NCBI RefSeq assembly: GCF_900182705.1
Contig: NZ_FXTP01000004.1
Span: 186,001 to 250,000 of the forward strand
DNA from: Gracilimonas mengyeensis
Lineage (GTDB): Bacteria; Bacteroidota; Rhodothermia; Balneolales; Balneolaceae
Direction: 5' to 3'
DNA length: 64,000 nt
The position numbers were made by a program, and so were the translations under genes. This document shows positions 36,461 through 45,608 of the stretch, one piece after another (the first letter of the stretch is position 1; every line of letters begins with the position of its first letter). Under the pieces are notes generated by a model, which saw nothing but the letters and a program-made list of their open reading frames with translations, was not told the DNA's origin and made no database searches.

Positions 36461-39400
36461 ATGAGATACCCGCGATTTTATCTATTTCTGATTTTTGCTT
36501 TCCTGCTGTCTTTCACTGCACAGCAGGCTTTTGCCCAGTATTATTCCTTTGGGAAGAACCGCGTACAGTATGAGGATTTTGAATGGCGATACATTCAAAC
36601 CACACATTTTGACGTGTATTACTACGGAAAAAAGAATTATGAACTGGCTGATTTTGCTGCCAAAAGTATAGAATCTGCCTACAAGCAGCTTTCGGAAGAT
36701 TTTAACCATCAGATTTCTAATCGCATCCCTCTCATTGTCTATGATTCGCACAACGACTTCTCACAAACCAATGTGGTAAACCTTCCGGTTAACGCCGAAG
36801 GTATTGGTGGTGTGACCGACAAAATGAAGAACCGGATGACGGTGCCTTTTACCGGTGATTATGCTGATTTCCGGCGCACGCTTCATCACGAGCTGGTACA
36901 TGCCGTATTTAACGACATGTTCTACGGTGGTACCATCAATTCCATTATCCGTAATAATATTCAGTTACAGTTTCCACTTTGGTTTGAAGAGGGATTGGCT
37001 GAGTACACTGCTCTTGGCTGGGATACCAACACGGATATGTATATCCGGGATGCGGTGATCAATAACTACCTGCGCCCCATTCCTTATTTGAGTGGTTACT
37101 ATGCGTATCGTGGTGGTCAATCTGTATGGAATTATATCGTTGAGGAATATGGCCGCCAGAAAATTGCAGAAATCCTTCAGAATATTAAAAAGACCAGAAG
37201 TGTAGAAGAGGGAATGCGGCAATCTTTGGGTCTCAATATCGAAGAACTTTCTGAGGTTTGGGATAATGCCCTGCAGGAACGCTATTATCCGGAAGTAGCC
37301 GAACGTGAACGCGCGGATATGATTTCTACACAGCTTACCGAAAGAGGTGAATTTGGAAGTTATAATACCAGTCCCGCTATTTCTCCGCAGGGCGATAAAG
37401 TAGCTTTTATCACCAATAAGCGCGGATATTTTGATGTGGTGGTGATTAGTGCCATTGACGGCCGCAAGTTGAAAACACTGGTAAAAGGACAAGACAACCC
37501 TGAATTTGAAGAACTCAATATTCTAAATCCCAATATGGATTGGTCGCCAGATGGATCCAAAGTGGCCATTTCTACTAAATCCAAAGGACGGGATGATCTG
37601 GCGATTATAGATTATGCCACGGGTAATATCGAGAAAATTCAATTTCCCAATATAGATGCCATTGCTTCTATCGCTTGGTCGCCAGATGGTACAAAGATTG
37701 CTTTTGATGGTAATATTGGAGCTTACCAGGATATCTTCATTTATGATATGGAAACAAGGAACCTTAAAAACCTCACAGGTGACTTTTTCTCTGATACCGA
37801 ACCGGAATGGAGCCCGGATTCCCGTTATGTCTACTTTACGTCCGACCGCGGCGATAAAACCGTTTTTCATACGTTTGCAGTTAATTATTTCTTGCTGGGT
37901 GATCCTTCCATCTATCAAACCGATATTTACCGGGCCAGTGTGGACGGCAACTCTGCAACCAGATTGACCAAAACGGACGGTTGGAGCGAAAAATCTCCCG
38001 AAGTAACCCGCAATGGCCGTATGGCTTTTATATCGGATGAAAACGGTATTCTGAACGTTTATGAATACAATTTCAACACACGTACTACCACACCTTTGAC
38101 CAACCTGCAAACCGGAGCTTCACAAATTTCATTAAGTGCGGATGGTTCACGAATGGCATTTAACTCTATAAACGAAGGATATCTTGATATTTTTCTGCTC
38201 CGGTCACCATTTGATCGCCGTAAAGAGGGAGATTTGTCAAAGAATTATTGGGCGCAGCGCAGGGCTAATGAATCTGAAACGGAACGCGTTCCCGCCATTC
38301 TCTACGCCCGTCAGATGTTTGGATCGGGAGGATCACGCCCAGCAGATAGTGAGGAAGCTGGAGTCACTCCAAATCAGCCGCAGCAGGCTCAACAAGCAGG
38401 GCAAATTGCAGATGCAGCCACCGACACCGTTTCAGCCCAAAATCAGGAAGGGGCAGAAGAGGATAATAATGAAGAAATAGATTTCAGAAACTACGTGTTT
38501 AGCACCGAGGTGATGGAAGACTCTACCATCTACCTGGAAGATGTAGAAAATTTCTCTCCTGAAAATACAACTACGGAAGACGGACGCTTTCAACCCAAAG
38601 ATTACCGCCTGCGTTTTTCCACTGATATCGCATACAGCCCAAGTGTAGTTGCTTCAACCTATGGCACGTACGCGCTTACTCAGTTTGTGATAAGCGATTT
38701 GCTTGGCGATCACCAGATTTCGCTGGGAACCAATTTCAAAACTGACTTACGGAATAGTGACTATTCCATTCAATACGGGTATATGAAAAACCGGACCAAC
38801 TATTTTGCGTCCTATTTCCATACTTCCCGAAGATATCAGACGGTTTACGGTGAGGTGATTCGTTTCCGTACTTTCGGTGGGGGAATAAATGTGCAATACC
38901 CGTTTAATACCTTCAAACGCATTGATTTTAGTTTTGCAGGGATGGGTATCACCCGGGATTACAGTTCTGTAAGTGACTACTATTCGGGTATTTCTGTGGG
39001 CCGAGACCGCACTGCTAACCAGCGCAGCATATTTTTATATCCCGAAGTTATTTTTACCAATGATCGTACCTTGCCCGGCTTTATTACCCCAAGAGGCGGG
39101 CGACGATATTCCGTAGGGCTTTCAGGAAGTCCCGGTTTAGGTGAAAATGCACCACTTTTTGCTTCTGTTTTAGGTGATTTCAGGCAGTATGTAAACCTTG
39201 GAGCCAATTATTCCCTGGCTTTTAGAGGATCGGGAGCCACCTCTTTAGGACGTGACAAGCAAACCTACTTTATGGGGGGACGTTTGGGTTGGATCAACCA
39301 AAGGTTTAGCGATAACGGGTTATCCTTTGACCGGCTAACGGACAGCTTCTTTACTGTTCCTGCACTCCCCGTTCGCGGATATGCCTACAACAGCCTCTAC

Positions 39401-39838
39401 GGAAGTAACTTCGCCTTGGTAAATGCGGAATTTCGATTCCCTCTGTTTGCTGCGGTAGTACCGGGAGCTATTCCCATTCTGCCTTTGTATAACATCACTG
39501 GGGCAGCTTTTCTGGATATTGGTACTGCCTGGGGTCAAACCATTGATTATGGCCTCTATGAAATTTCAGACGGTAGTCCCAATCGAATTGTAAATGATAA
39601 GTCTCTCAATTTTAAAATAGCCAAGGAAAAAACCAGCGATTACGCAGTGAATAGCCAGGGACAGCTGGTGGAGTTTGAAGCGCCCTACTATGAAGGGGAT
39701 ATTCTGATGGGGGCTGGCTTTGGATTGCGTACTATACTGCTTGGTTTACCTTTCCGGTATGATGTAGGATGGGCTTTCGACCGCGATTCCTTCAAAGCCA
39801 AACCTATTCACTACTTTTCTATCGGGATAGACTTTTAA
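36461..39838 (+). CDS. exported metallopeptidase / PD40 beta-propeller / outer-membrane barrel fusion
   Basis: A 1,125-residue envelope protein of unknown role with three distinct parts. After a signal peptide (LFLIFAFLLSFTAQQAFAQ) comes a peptidase MA-like gluzincin domain with HELVH at 143-147 and LWFEEGLAEY near 177, a zinc-site layout. The middle (about 280-620) has TolB-type PD40 blades (MDWSPDGSKVAIS, IAWSPDGTKIAFDG, PEWSPDSRYVYFTSDRGD). After a Gln/Glu-rich linker (about 640-710) the C-terminus (about 730-1125) looks like an Omp85/BamA-type 16-strand barrel (GGRRYSVGLSGSPGLG, VRGYAYNSLYGSN). No POTRA domain is seen. I chose ATG 36461, since the longer frame lies inside rnr. It is two genes from tamB. 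Confidence 0.8.
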   Translation: MRYPRFYLFLIFAFLLSFTAQQAFAQYYSFGKNRVQYEDFEWRYIQTTHFDVYYYGKKNYELADFAAKSIESAYKQLSEDFNHQISNRIPLIVYDSHNDFSQTNVVNLPVNAEGIGGVTDKMKNRMTVPFTGDYADFRRTLHHELVHAVFNDMFYGGTINSIIRNNIQLQFPLWFEEGLAEYTALGWDTNTDMYIRDAVINNYLRPIPYLSGYYAYRGGQSVWNYIVEEYGRQKIAEILQNIKKTRSVEEGMRQSLGLNIEELSEVWDNALQERYYPEVAERERADMISTQLTERGEFGSYNTSPAISPQGDKVAFITNKRGYFDVVVISAIDGRKLKTLVKGQDNPEFEELNILNPNMDWSPDGSKVAISTKSKGRDDLAIIDYATGNIEKIQFPNIDAIASIAWSPDGTKIAFDGNIGAYQDIFIYDMETRNLKNLTGDFFSDTEPEWSPDSRYVYFTSDRGDKTVFHTFAVNYFLLGDPSIYQTDIYRASVDGNSATRLTKTDGWSEKSPEVTRNGRMAFISDENGILNVYEYNFNTRTTTPLTNLQTGASQISLSADGSRMAFNSINEGYLDIFLLRSPFDRRKEGDLSKNYWAQRRANESETERVPAILYARQMFGSGGSRPADSEEAGVTPNQPQQAQQAGQIADAATDTVSAQNQEGAEEDNNEEIDFRNYVFSTEVMEDSTIYLEDVENFSPENTTTEDGRFQPKDYRLRFSTDIAYSPSVVASTYGTYALTQFVISDLLGDHQISLGTNFKTDLRNSDYSIQYGYMKNRTNYFASYFHTSRRYQTVYGEVIRFRTFGGGINVQYPFNTFKRIDFSFAGMGITRDYSSVSDYYSGISVGRDRTANQRSIFLYPEVIFTNDRTLPGFITPRGGRRYSVGLSGSPGLGENAPLFASVLGDFRQYVNLGANYSLAFRGSGATSLGRDKQTYFMGGRLGWINQRFSDNGLSFDRLTDSFFTVPALPVRGYAYNSLYGSNFALVNAEFRFPLFAAVVPGAIPILPLYNITGAAFLDIGTAWGQTIDYGLYEISDGSPNRIVNDKSLNFKIAKEKTSDYAVNSQGQLVEFEAPYYEGDILMGAGFGLRTILLGLPFRYDVGWAFDRDSFKAKPIHYFSIGIDF

Positions 39839-39867
39839 ACTGACTTACTTGGCTTTGCACTTCTACA

Positions 39868-39904
39868 ATAGTCCATGGATATATTCATGGACTATATTTT
39901 TTTT
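39868..39904 (+). terminator. rho-independent terminator of the 26.3-39.8 kb gene run
   Basis: ATAGTCCATG (39868-39877) pairs perfectly with CATGGACTAT (39886-39895), followed by ATTTTTTTTG. It lies 30 nt past the stop at 39838. Confidence 0.8.
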
Positions 39905-39953
39905 GTTCCGGCCCAGCGTTAACCCTGTTGTTCAGTGTAGTTTAATTTAGCCT

Positions 39954-40149
39954 GAGTTCGTGATAGATAAGAAATTAATTGCTCCGGCCTTTAGGCCGGT
40001 GAAAACGTAATCTCTTTTATAAAGAACCCGAATTTTGATGGTATTAAAGTCCTAACGTTTATTGAGGGTTGGCTGGAAAAATGATAGAAGGCAATACATT
40101 TAAAGCTTTGAAAAACGCGTCATATCTGAAAGCCATCCCATTAGGGAAG
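39954..40149. repeat. truncated relative of the 55.5-kb MITE-like element (family B)
   Basis: It aligns with 55481-55680: GAGTTCG, ATAAGAAAT, TTGCTCCGGCC-TTNAGGCCGGTGAAAACGT and a shared core, AAAGAACCCGAATTTTGATGG plus GTATTAAAGTC. Divergence increases to the right, and the right terminal inverted repeat is missing, just before the T9SS plug gene end at 40162. It fills most of the 323-bp space 39839-40161; no gene lies there. Confidence 0.8.
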
Positions 40150-40161
40150 ACTAAATGCCTA

Positions 40162-41466
40162 TTACTCGGAGTAAAAGAAATTTACGTATAGTAGGCGGTC
40201 GTACTGCATATCAGGATCACGATAAAACACAAAGCTGGTGTACTCTTGGTTTTGACGGGTGATGGTATCGCTAAGCGTTAAATCATCTACTTCCTGCCCG
40301 TCTTTGATAGCGTACTTGTAAGTATAAGATCCTTCTTTGATAAGTGAAGTTGCTTCCCAATAGCCGGACTCTTGATTGTAGCTGAGCTTGTTATCTTCAG
40401 ACAAAAGCCACTGATTGAAATCCCCCACAAGGTACACGCCTTGTCGTTCGGTAAAACGGCCTCCATCGGTAAAACGAAAGCGAACTTGCGCATAGCGGGC
40501 ATCTCTTGAGGTTTCCGGCAGTGCAACGTTTGTACCCCAGCCAATGCTGGGTGTAGAGGTGAAATTAAGCACATCCTCCCGAAGTATAATTCGTGGCGGA
40601 GTTATATCTGGCTGATAATCAATGATTTTCTGCCCGTTGGCGGAAAGCTCATCCATGTTCAAGGTGATGAAATCATAATTAGCCGGATAGGCTTTACGCT
40701 CTGATAAATGAAACTCAGCATGTTCATCATCAGAGAAATCATAATTTTCTGACTGTCGAATATCTCCCCAAAAACGATTTTGAGCAAAATAGAAGGACAG
40801 ATAAAACTCAGGAGTCTCTATGGAATCGGGGTAGATGAATTCACTGAATGGACGGTCTAAGGCATTATATCGTTCACCAGCATTGTACTTGGTATCAACC
40901 CAGGAGCGGATGTTGCCTTTATTTTCAGTAACGAAAAAGGGAAGAGAGAAAAGGCGGGTGCCGGTTGCAAAATCAGAGATATGCACCATGTAGTTGCCAC
41001 TTACCGTGAAATTGATCCCGTCGCCGGGAAACTCAGCTTTATAATGATGATAAACCGGAGCTGCAAGCCGGTTACGTTCTCCACCTCCAATGATCAGTTC
41101 ATTCCTGCCTTCCATATGCCAATTTGAGGGCAAGCTGCTAAGGCTCCAGTCGCGGTTATGATGGGTAAAGGTGACCCGGAACTGCCCGGATAGGTCAGAG
41201 AGCTCATCAAAGGCTAACACGAGAGACTGGCTGCCATCAAGTCTTAGAACCGGTGGGTTGGTGGGATTGCCCTTGCGATACAACTGCACACTCTGTATAG
41301 ATTGGGGAGCCGGCAATTGGCCTGGTACCATGGCCCTGCTGGTATATTTTTTGGTTGAATAACTGTTATTAGCCGGACTGGGAAGGTTTGCCGAGCAAGC
41401 GGATAGCAAGACGGCAAAGGCAGTTATCAATAATAATTTATACAAAGATGCTTCCTTCAAATACAA
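40162..41466 (-). CDS. type IX secretion system plug protein (DUF5103 family) lipoprotein
   Basis: In Bacteroidota a plug protein of this family closes the unused SprA translocon pore of the type IX secretion system. The lipoprotein signal ends in LLSACS (Cys24). The N-terminal plug domain (about 50-165; SQSLVLAFDELSDLSGQF, FTHHNRDWSLSSLPSNW) and later beta-rich domains (YFAQNRFWGDIR, GVYLVGDFNQW, a starch-binding-like fold near 345-400) are recognisable. Its 434 residues are typical. The ATG at 41466 overlaps the dapF end by 29 nt, so they are co-transcribed. No other T9SS component lies in the window. Confidence 0.88.
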   Translation of the reverse strand: MYLKEASLYKLLLITAFAVLLSACSANLPSPANNSYSTKKYTSRAMVPGQLPAPQSIQSVQLYRKGNPTNPPVLRLDGSQSLVLAFDELSDLSGQFRVTFTHHNRDWSLSSLPSNWHMEGRNELIIGGGERNRLAAPVYHHYKAEFPGDGINFTVSGNYMVHISDFATGTRLFSLPFFVTENKGNIRSWVDTKYNAGERYNALDRPFSEFIYPDSIETPEFYLSFYFAQNRFWGDIRQSENYDFSDDEHAEFHLSERKAYPANYDFITLNMDELSANGQKIIDYQPDITPPRIILREDVLNFTSTPSIGWGTNVALPETSRDARYAQVRFRFTDGGRFTERQGVYLVGDFNQWLLSEDNKLSYNQESGYWEATSLIKEGSYTYKYAIKDGQEVDDLTLSDTITRQNQEYTSFVFYRDPDMQYDRLLYVNFFYSE

Positions 41467-42268
41467 AATGGGAGGGTCCGGTTAATATTAAATGGTGGTA
41501 CGTGTTGGTATCTTCATTAAAATCAAAAGACACTTCCAGCGTTCCACCTTTCACCGATACCTCGTAGCTGGCAGATTCGCTATTTGTTTTAGATTGAAAG
41601 TGTGTGGCAATGGCCGAAGCAAGAGCTCCGGTTCCGCAGGCCAAAGTAAGGTTTTCAACACCCCGTTCGTAGGTCTGCAGATTGATAGATGTTTCTCCTT
41701 CTTCGTACTGCACAAAATTGACGTTAGTTCCCGGAGGATTTACCTGTTCGTGATAGCGAAGTTTGCGTCCTGTACTTACCAGCTGTTCTTCAGCTTCAAG
41801 GCTTTCTTTATCCACAAAACGGACCAAATGTTCGGTAGCTGCATCTGCTTTGATTAATTCTATGCCGTCCAGCTGTATGGTCTCAGGCTGTACCTCAACC
41901 GGAAAGTGAATGCGAACGCGGTCGTCCATTTTGGTTACTTCTGCCTGGTACATATTATCGTGTACATTAAAACGGTGCGAATGTTTGAAACCATTACGGG
42001 CCGCAAATAAAGCAAGGCAACGGGCACCATTTCCACACATTCCGGCATCGCTGCCGTCGGCATTTCGATAGATCATAGTGTAGTCAACGTCGTCTCTTTG
42101 CGGTTCTTCGAGAACTAACAGACCATCAGCCCCAACACCAAAACGCCGGGTGCATAGCTTTGGGGTAAACTCAATAATTTCGTCAAGAGAAAAGCGGTAC
42201 TGCCGGTTATCCAGCACTACAAAATCGTTTCCGGCTCCCTCCATTTTGTGAAACTTCAAATTGGTCAT
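41438..42268 (-). CDS. dapF: diaminopimelate epimerase
   Basis: Isomerises LL- to meso-diaminopimelate for peptidoglycan and lysine synthesis. It opens with FHKMEGAGNDFVVLDN, the family hallmark. The two catalytic cysteines are Cys78 (DAGMCGNGARC) and Cys211 (TLACGTGAL), and the substrate segment is PPGTNVNFVQ. The 276 residues are normal. It sits between holB (102 nt upstream) and the plug protein gene, which overlaps its end by 29 nt. Confidence 0.96.
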   Translation of the reverse strand: MTNLKFHKMEGAGNDFVVLDNRQYRFSLDEIIEFTPKLCTRRFGVGADGLLVLEEPQRDDVDYTMIYRNADGSDAGMCGNGARCLALFAARNGFKHSHRFNVHDNMYQAEVTKMDDRVRIHFPVEVQPETIQLDGIELIKADAATEHLVRFVDKESLEAEEQLVSTGRKLRYHEQVNPPGTNVNFVQYEEGETSINLQTYERGVENLTLACGTGALASAIATHFQSKTNSESASYEVSVKGGTLEVSFDFNEDTNTYHHLILTGPSHFVFEGSIFV

Positions 42269-42370
42269 TGGATGATATATGCGTTTTTTATTCCTTTACT
42301 TTTGCACAAGATAAGGTACCCGTTAAGCAACTTCTGTGAAAATTATTCAAGAATTGTTCTTGTAAACACA

Positions 42371-43552
42371 CTAACTGCTAAACGCAGGAACATGTTGCCA
42401 ATTTTCTTCTTCCGGAATAAATGGATCCAGGCCACGCATTAAGTTACTAAAGCGCAATGCCAACACGATGAAAACAAGTTTTGGGTTTGTATACTGACGA
42501 ATGGGGGCACGGAACTGATCCAGGTGTTCAATCATTTCTTCAAGCCGGGCATCCTCAAGGGCCTTTACAAATTTCTGAATGGACTCCAGCTGGTCAATAT
42601 TAGTGATAAATTCTTTCTTTCCGGTTTCCCGGTAGACCATCAGATCCCGAATATACATCTCTATGAGATTGGTGAGGGCAATCAGCCCTTCGATGTTATT
42701 AGAGCTCTGCCAGTCTTGCACCAGGGTAGAGAGTCCGGCGGCATCTTGTCCATAAGCCAGCCGCATATATTTTACCACTTCCTCTCGGTTCTCTTTCAGC
42801 TTGGAGATATCAAAGAAACGGGTCATGGCATAATTCCCGTTCGATACGCGGGAGAGATAAGCAGCTTCATCAGGCTGCAGTCCGTCTACTTCTACCAGGC
42901 CCTGTTCAACCTCGCGGGTACTCAGCGAGCCCAGCGGGATATGCTGGCAGCGGGAGGTGATGGTGGGCAACAAGCTCTCATAGCTTTCGGTAGTTAGAAT
43001 AAACATCAGGCGGTCGGAAGGCTCTTCCAGAAGCTTCAAGAAGGCATTGGCGGTTTCCTTACGCATGGTTTCAACCTGCGTGAGAATGATAACTACCCTG
43101 TTGCCCTCATTGGGTTTGAGCTTAGCTATGGGACGTATATCATCCCTGAAATAATCAATGGGATAAAAGGCTTGCAGGTTTTTGGAAGATTCGTCATCCA
43201 GGGAGGGGCGCTGTGAAAATCCAATAATTTCGTAGGGATCTTTTTCCAGCAGCTGCAGCCGATCTCGTAGTTCCTCGGTATTTACTTTTGTTGGTTTGGG
43301 GATGAATACGTGAATATCGGGATGAGTAAACCAAGACGATTTTTTGGAAGATTTGTACTCTCCAAGATCACTAAGATGATCGATGCCGTTTATGGCTTCG
43401 GCAAAAGTTAGGGCAAAAGCTGTTTTTCCTACACCCTTAGGTCCGGAAATTAAGTAGGCGTGACTGATACGTCCGGAATCCAGGATACGCTCAGCTTGCT
43501 CTTTAGCCCTTTTTTGACCAATGATGCGACGGTTTCCAAATTTTATCTTCAT
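42371..43552 (-). CDS. holB: DNA polymerase III delta-prime subunit
   Basis: An AAA+ subunit of the sliding-clamp loader. The P-loop-like segment is SGPKGVGKTAFALTFAEAI, sensor 1 contains FILTTESYESLLPTITSRC, and the HAYLIS N-terminal strand is typical. A helical C-terminal domain (about 240-380) fits clamp-loader oligomerisation. It lacks the four zinc-binding Cys of the E. coli protein, as often in this group. At 393 residues it is at the long end. It is 15 nt downstream of the GH43-like gene. DnaX and delta genes are not in the window. Confidence 0.88.
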   Translation of the reverse strand: MKIKFGNRRIIGQKRAKEQAERILDSGRISHAYLISGPKGVGKTAFALTFAEAINGIDHLSDLGEYKSSKKSSWFTHPDIHVFIPKPTKVNTEELRDRLQLLEKDPYEIIGFSQRPSLDDESSKNLQAFYPIDYFRDDIRPIAKLKPNEGNRVVIILTQVETMRKETANAFLKLLEEPSDRLMFILTTESYESLLPTITSRCQHIPLGSLSTREVEQGLVEVDGLQPDEAAYLSRVSNGNYAMTRFFDISKLKENREEVVKYMRLAYGQDAAGLSTLVQDWQSSNNIEGLIALTNLIEMYIRDLMVYRETGKKEFITNIDQLESIQKFVKALEDARLEEMIEHLDQFRAPIRQYTNPKLVFIVLALRFSNLMRGLDPFIPEEENWQHVPAFSS

Positions 43553-43567
43553 ACAGTGATTCCGTCT

Positions 43568-44518
43568 TTAATTGCTATTCAGTGAATTGCTAATGCGCTC
43601 GAACTCATCGTAATCAACCTTGAACACGGTACCATGTCGGGTTCCCTCAGGGAAATCAAGTTGATCAGAAATATCTTCCCAGTCTTTTAAGTCGGTGGAG
43701 CGGCGGGCCCCCATTTGATGGTCGATGTAACGGTCAAAGTATACTATCCACCCGCTGTCACTTTCAATAGCAGTAGGACCTTCAACCCAATTCCGGGTGA
43801 TGGGCTCGGAAGCGGTAGAGTAAGGACCGGTAAGACTGTCTGATTTTGCAATGCGAATATTCTTTTCGGCTTCAGGCCAGCGGATCTCGTTTTTAAGAAA
43901 CATCACATATTCGCCGTCAATGTGATGGATGGTGGCATCAATAACGTTGAAACCCTGGTCGTAGAGGAGTTTTGTATCGCTGAAGGTTTCAAAATCTTTA
44001 GTGAGGGTGTAATACATGCGGTGATTGTACCCATTGTCACCGGTAGAATCCGTTTCAGGAAATCTTCCCGGGATGGTAGTGGCCCAGTAAATCATATACT
44101 GCCCGGAGGGTTCATCGTAATAGAGTTCAGGAGCCCAGGTATTACGTGCCTCCGGTTCGTGCTCCATCACCGGAATAAACTGCTGTTCCGACCAATTCAC
44201 TAAATCTTCAGAGTGGGCATAACCGATGCCTTTTTCGGTCCAGCCGGCCGTCCAAACCATATGGAATGTACCATCCGGGCCTTTAATGATGCAGGGATCT
44301 CGCATGAGTTTGGCATCGCCCACCTGGGGTTCCAAGATAGATTCGTTGTTATTTAAAGCCGTCCATTCCAGACCATCTTCGCTATAAGCCAGGTGCAAGC
44401 CGTCTTCTCCATTACCCTGGAAATAAGAAAACAAGTACATTTTTTTCTCTTGCTCGGATGAAGAACAACCAAAAGCTAAGAAGAGAATCAATAAAGACGC
44501 ATAAAAAGTTCGAAGCAT
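43568..44518 (-). CDS. GH43-like five-bladed glycosidase lipoprotein
   Basis: Probably a surface or periplasmic arabinosidase/xylosidase-type enzyme or binding protein. The lipoprotein signal ends in LAFGCSS (Cys18). A GH43/GH32/DUF1861-type propeller follows, with the Asp of LMRDPCIIKGPDGTFHMVW as a candidate base, the Glu of NTWAPELYYDEPSGQYMIYW as acid, and GYAHSEDLVNWS repeats. The third catalytic Asp may be in NVIDATIHH. At 316 residues it is short but complete for the propeller. It sits unexpectedly between ccmB and holB. Substrate not inferable. Confidence 0.82.
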   Translation of the reverse strand: MLRTFYASLLILFLAFGCSSSEQEKKMYLFSYFQGNGEDGLHLAYSEDGLEWTALNNNESILEPQVGDAKLMRDPCIIKGPDGTFHMVWTAGWTEKGIGYAHSEDLVNWSEQQFIPVMEHEPEARNTWAPELYYDEPSGQYMIYWATTIPGRFPETDSTGDNGYNHRMYYTLTKDFETFSDTKLLYDQGFNVIDATIHHIDGEYVMFLKNEIRWPEAEKNIRIAKSDSLTGPYSTASEPITRNWVEGPTAIESDSGWIVYFDRYIDHQMGARRSTDLKDWEDISDQLDFPEGTRHGTVFKVDYDEFERISNSLNSN

Positions 44519-44554
44519 AGTAGTAAGTGAATTAAGGCTGGATGTAATTAAAAA

Positions 44555-45220
44555 TTATTCTTCCCAAATGTAATCAAAAAGAAGCACACCGGCGGTGATG
44601 GTTACTCCCGCAAATCCAATTAGGGCGGTGTAGTTATTCCAGGAACCGTCGCCACCGCTTACAAAAGCTGTTTTGCTGATATCGGCCAGCAGCAGCACCA
44701 GCGGCATAAAAAGCGGAATGCTTAATACTGAGAAGATGGCTCCTTTGCGGTCGGCTTGGGAAACAACGGCGGCCGTCATCGTAGCCACGCCTGAGAGCCC
44801 GGCAGTGCCTACAATCAGCATCACTAAAAAAGCCGGCCAGGACTGAATGCTCAGCCCCATCATAAAAATATAACCGGCAAAAGTGGCCACGTTGATCAGC
44901 AGGGTGAACAAGAAGTTATAAAGTAGTTTCCCGGTATAAACCACCGTGCCCTCGGCATAGATGCGAAGCAGGTCAAAGGTACGTTTGTCGGTTTCGGCAA
45001 TAAAACTGCGGCTTAGGGCTGATAAGGCTGCAAATAAAATGATAATCCAGACCAAGCCGGATTTAGGTCCCGGTTCCAGCTGATCGGCGCGAAGGGTAAA
45101 CAATACCAGCAACATGGCGGCGGCTACAAAGGCAAGTACCATGTTAAAGGCAAAGCGCGTGCGCAGCTCAATCTGCAGGTCTTTTTTAAGGATGGTAAGA
45201 GTGCTTCGGATCCATTGCAT
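44555..45220 (-). CDS. ccmB: heme exporter CcmB
   Basis: Membrane subunit of the CcmAB heme/chaperone ABC complex of cytochrome c maturation system I. The 221 residues form six predicted helices. Family marks are LKKDLQIELRTRFAFNMV at the start, ALSRSFIAETDKRTFDLLR and the QADRKGAIFSVLSIPLFMPL core. No CcmA ATPase or CcmC is adjacent, so it must work with components encoded elsewhere. It is followed by the GH43-like gene after 36 nt. With DsbD it implies periplasmic c-type cytochrome biogenesis. Confidence 0.92.
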   Translation of the reverse strand: MQWIRSTLTILKKDLQIELRTRFAFNMVLAFVAAAMLLVLFTLRADQLEPGPKSGLVWIIILFAALSALSRSFIAETDKRTFDLLRIYAEGTVVYTGKLLYNFLFTLLINVATFAGYIFMMGLSIQSWPAFLVMLIVGTAGLSGVATMTAAVVSQADRKGAIFSVLSIPLFMPLVLLLADISKTAFVSGGDGSWNNYTALIGFAGVTITAGVLLFDYIWEE

Positions 45221-45608
45221 GCGCCAAGTTTAAGGATTTTGCAAAGGGAATGCAGTTTTTATTGATGGTGAAATAATATGGCAGAGGAAGCTTCAGAATA
45301 TATCTAAATTTAGGATTTTGTCTTTGGTAGACTGCCCTCCCTGAATTTTTCGCAGCGTGAAGCTGCTCAAAATCCGGTCCCTCCGAAGGGACACATGATT
45401 CGGGGCGTTAGTAGGCAATGAAACATTTAATTAAGCCAGAAACCCTATCAGTGAAACTCAGCGAATAGATCAGGGACCCTCTTAGTGAATTAAAATAGGG
45501 AAGAGCGATACATTCATGAATTTAATAAACCACTAAGGGATTCATCCAGTTTTGAAAGCCAAGTAGTATTACAAATTGGTTATATTGGCAAAAAATATCG
45601 ATCTACTT
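45221..45608. other. divergent promoter region between ccmB and yigZ, with hairpins
   Basis: No gene is visible. Two hairpins occur: GCAGC-GTGAA-GCTGC (45352-45366) and GTCCCT-CCGA-AGGGAC (45377-45392), with a downstream TTCGGGGCG. They resemble the REP-like intergenic units seen elsewhere in the window, but I cannot align them closely to those. A TATATTGG at 45581-45588 is near the TAnnTTTG consensus and would fit a start at TTG 45609. Confidence 0.5.
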
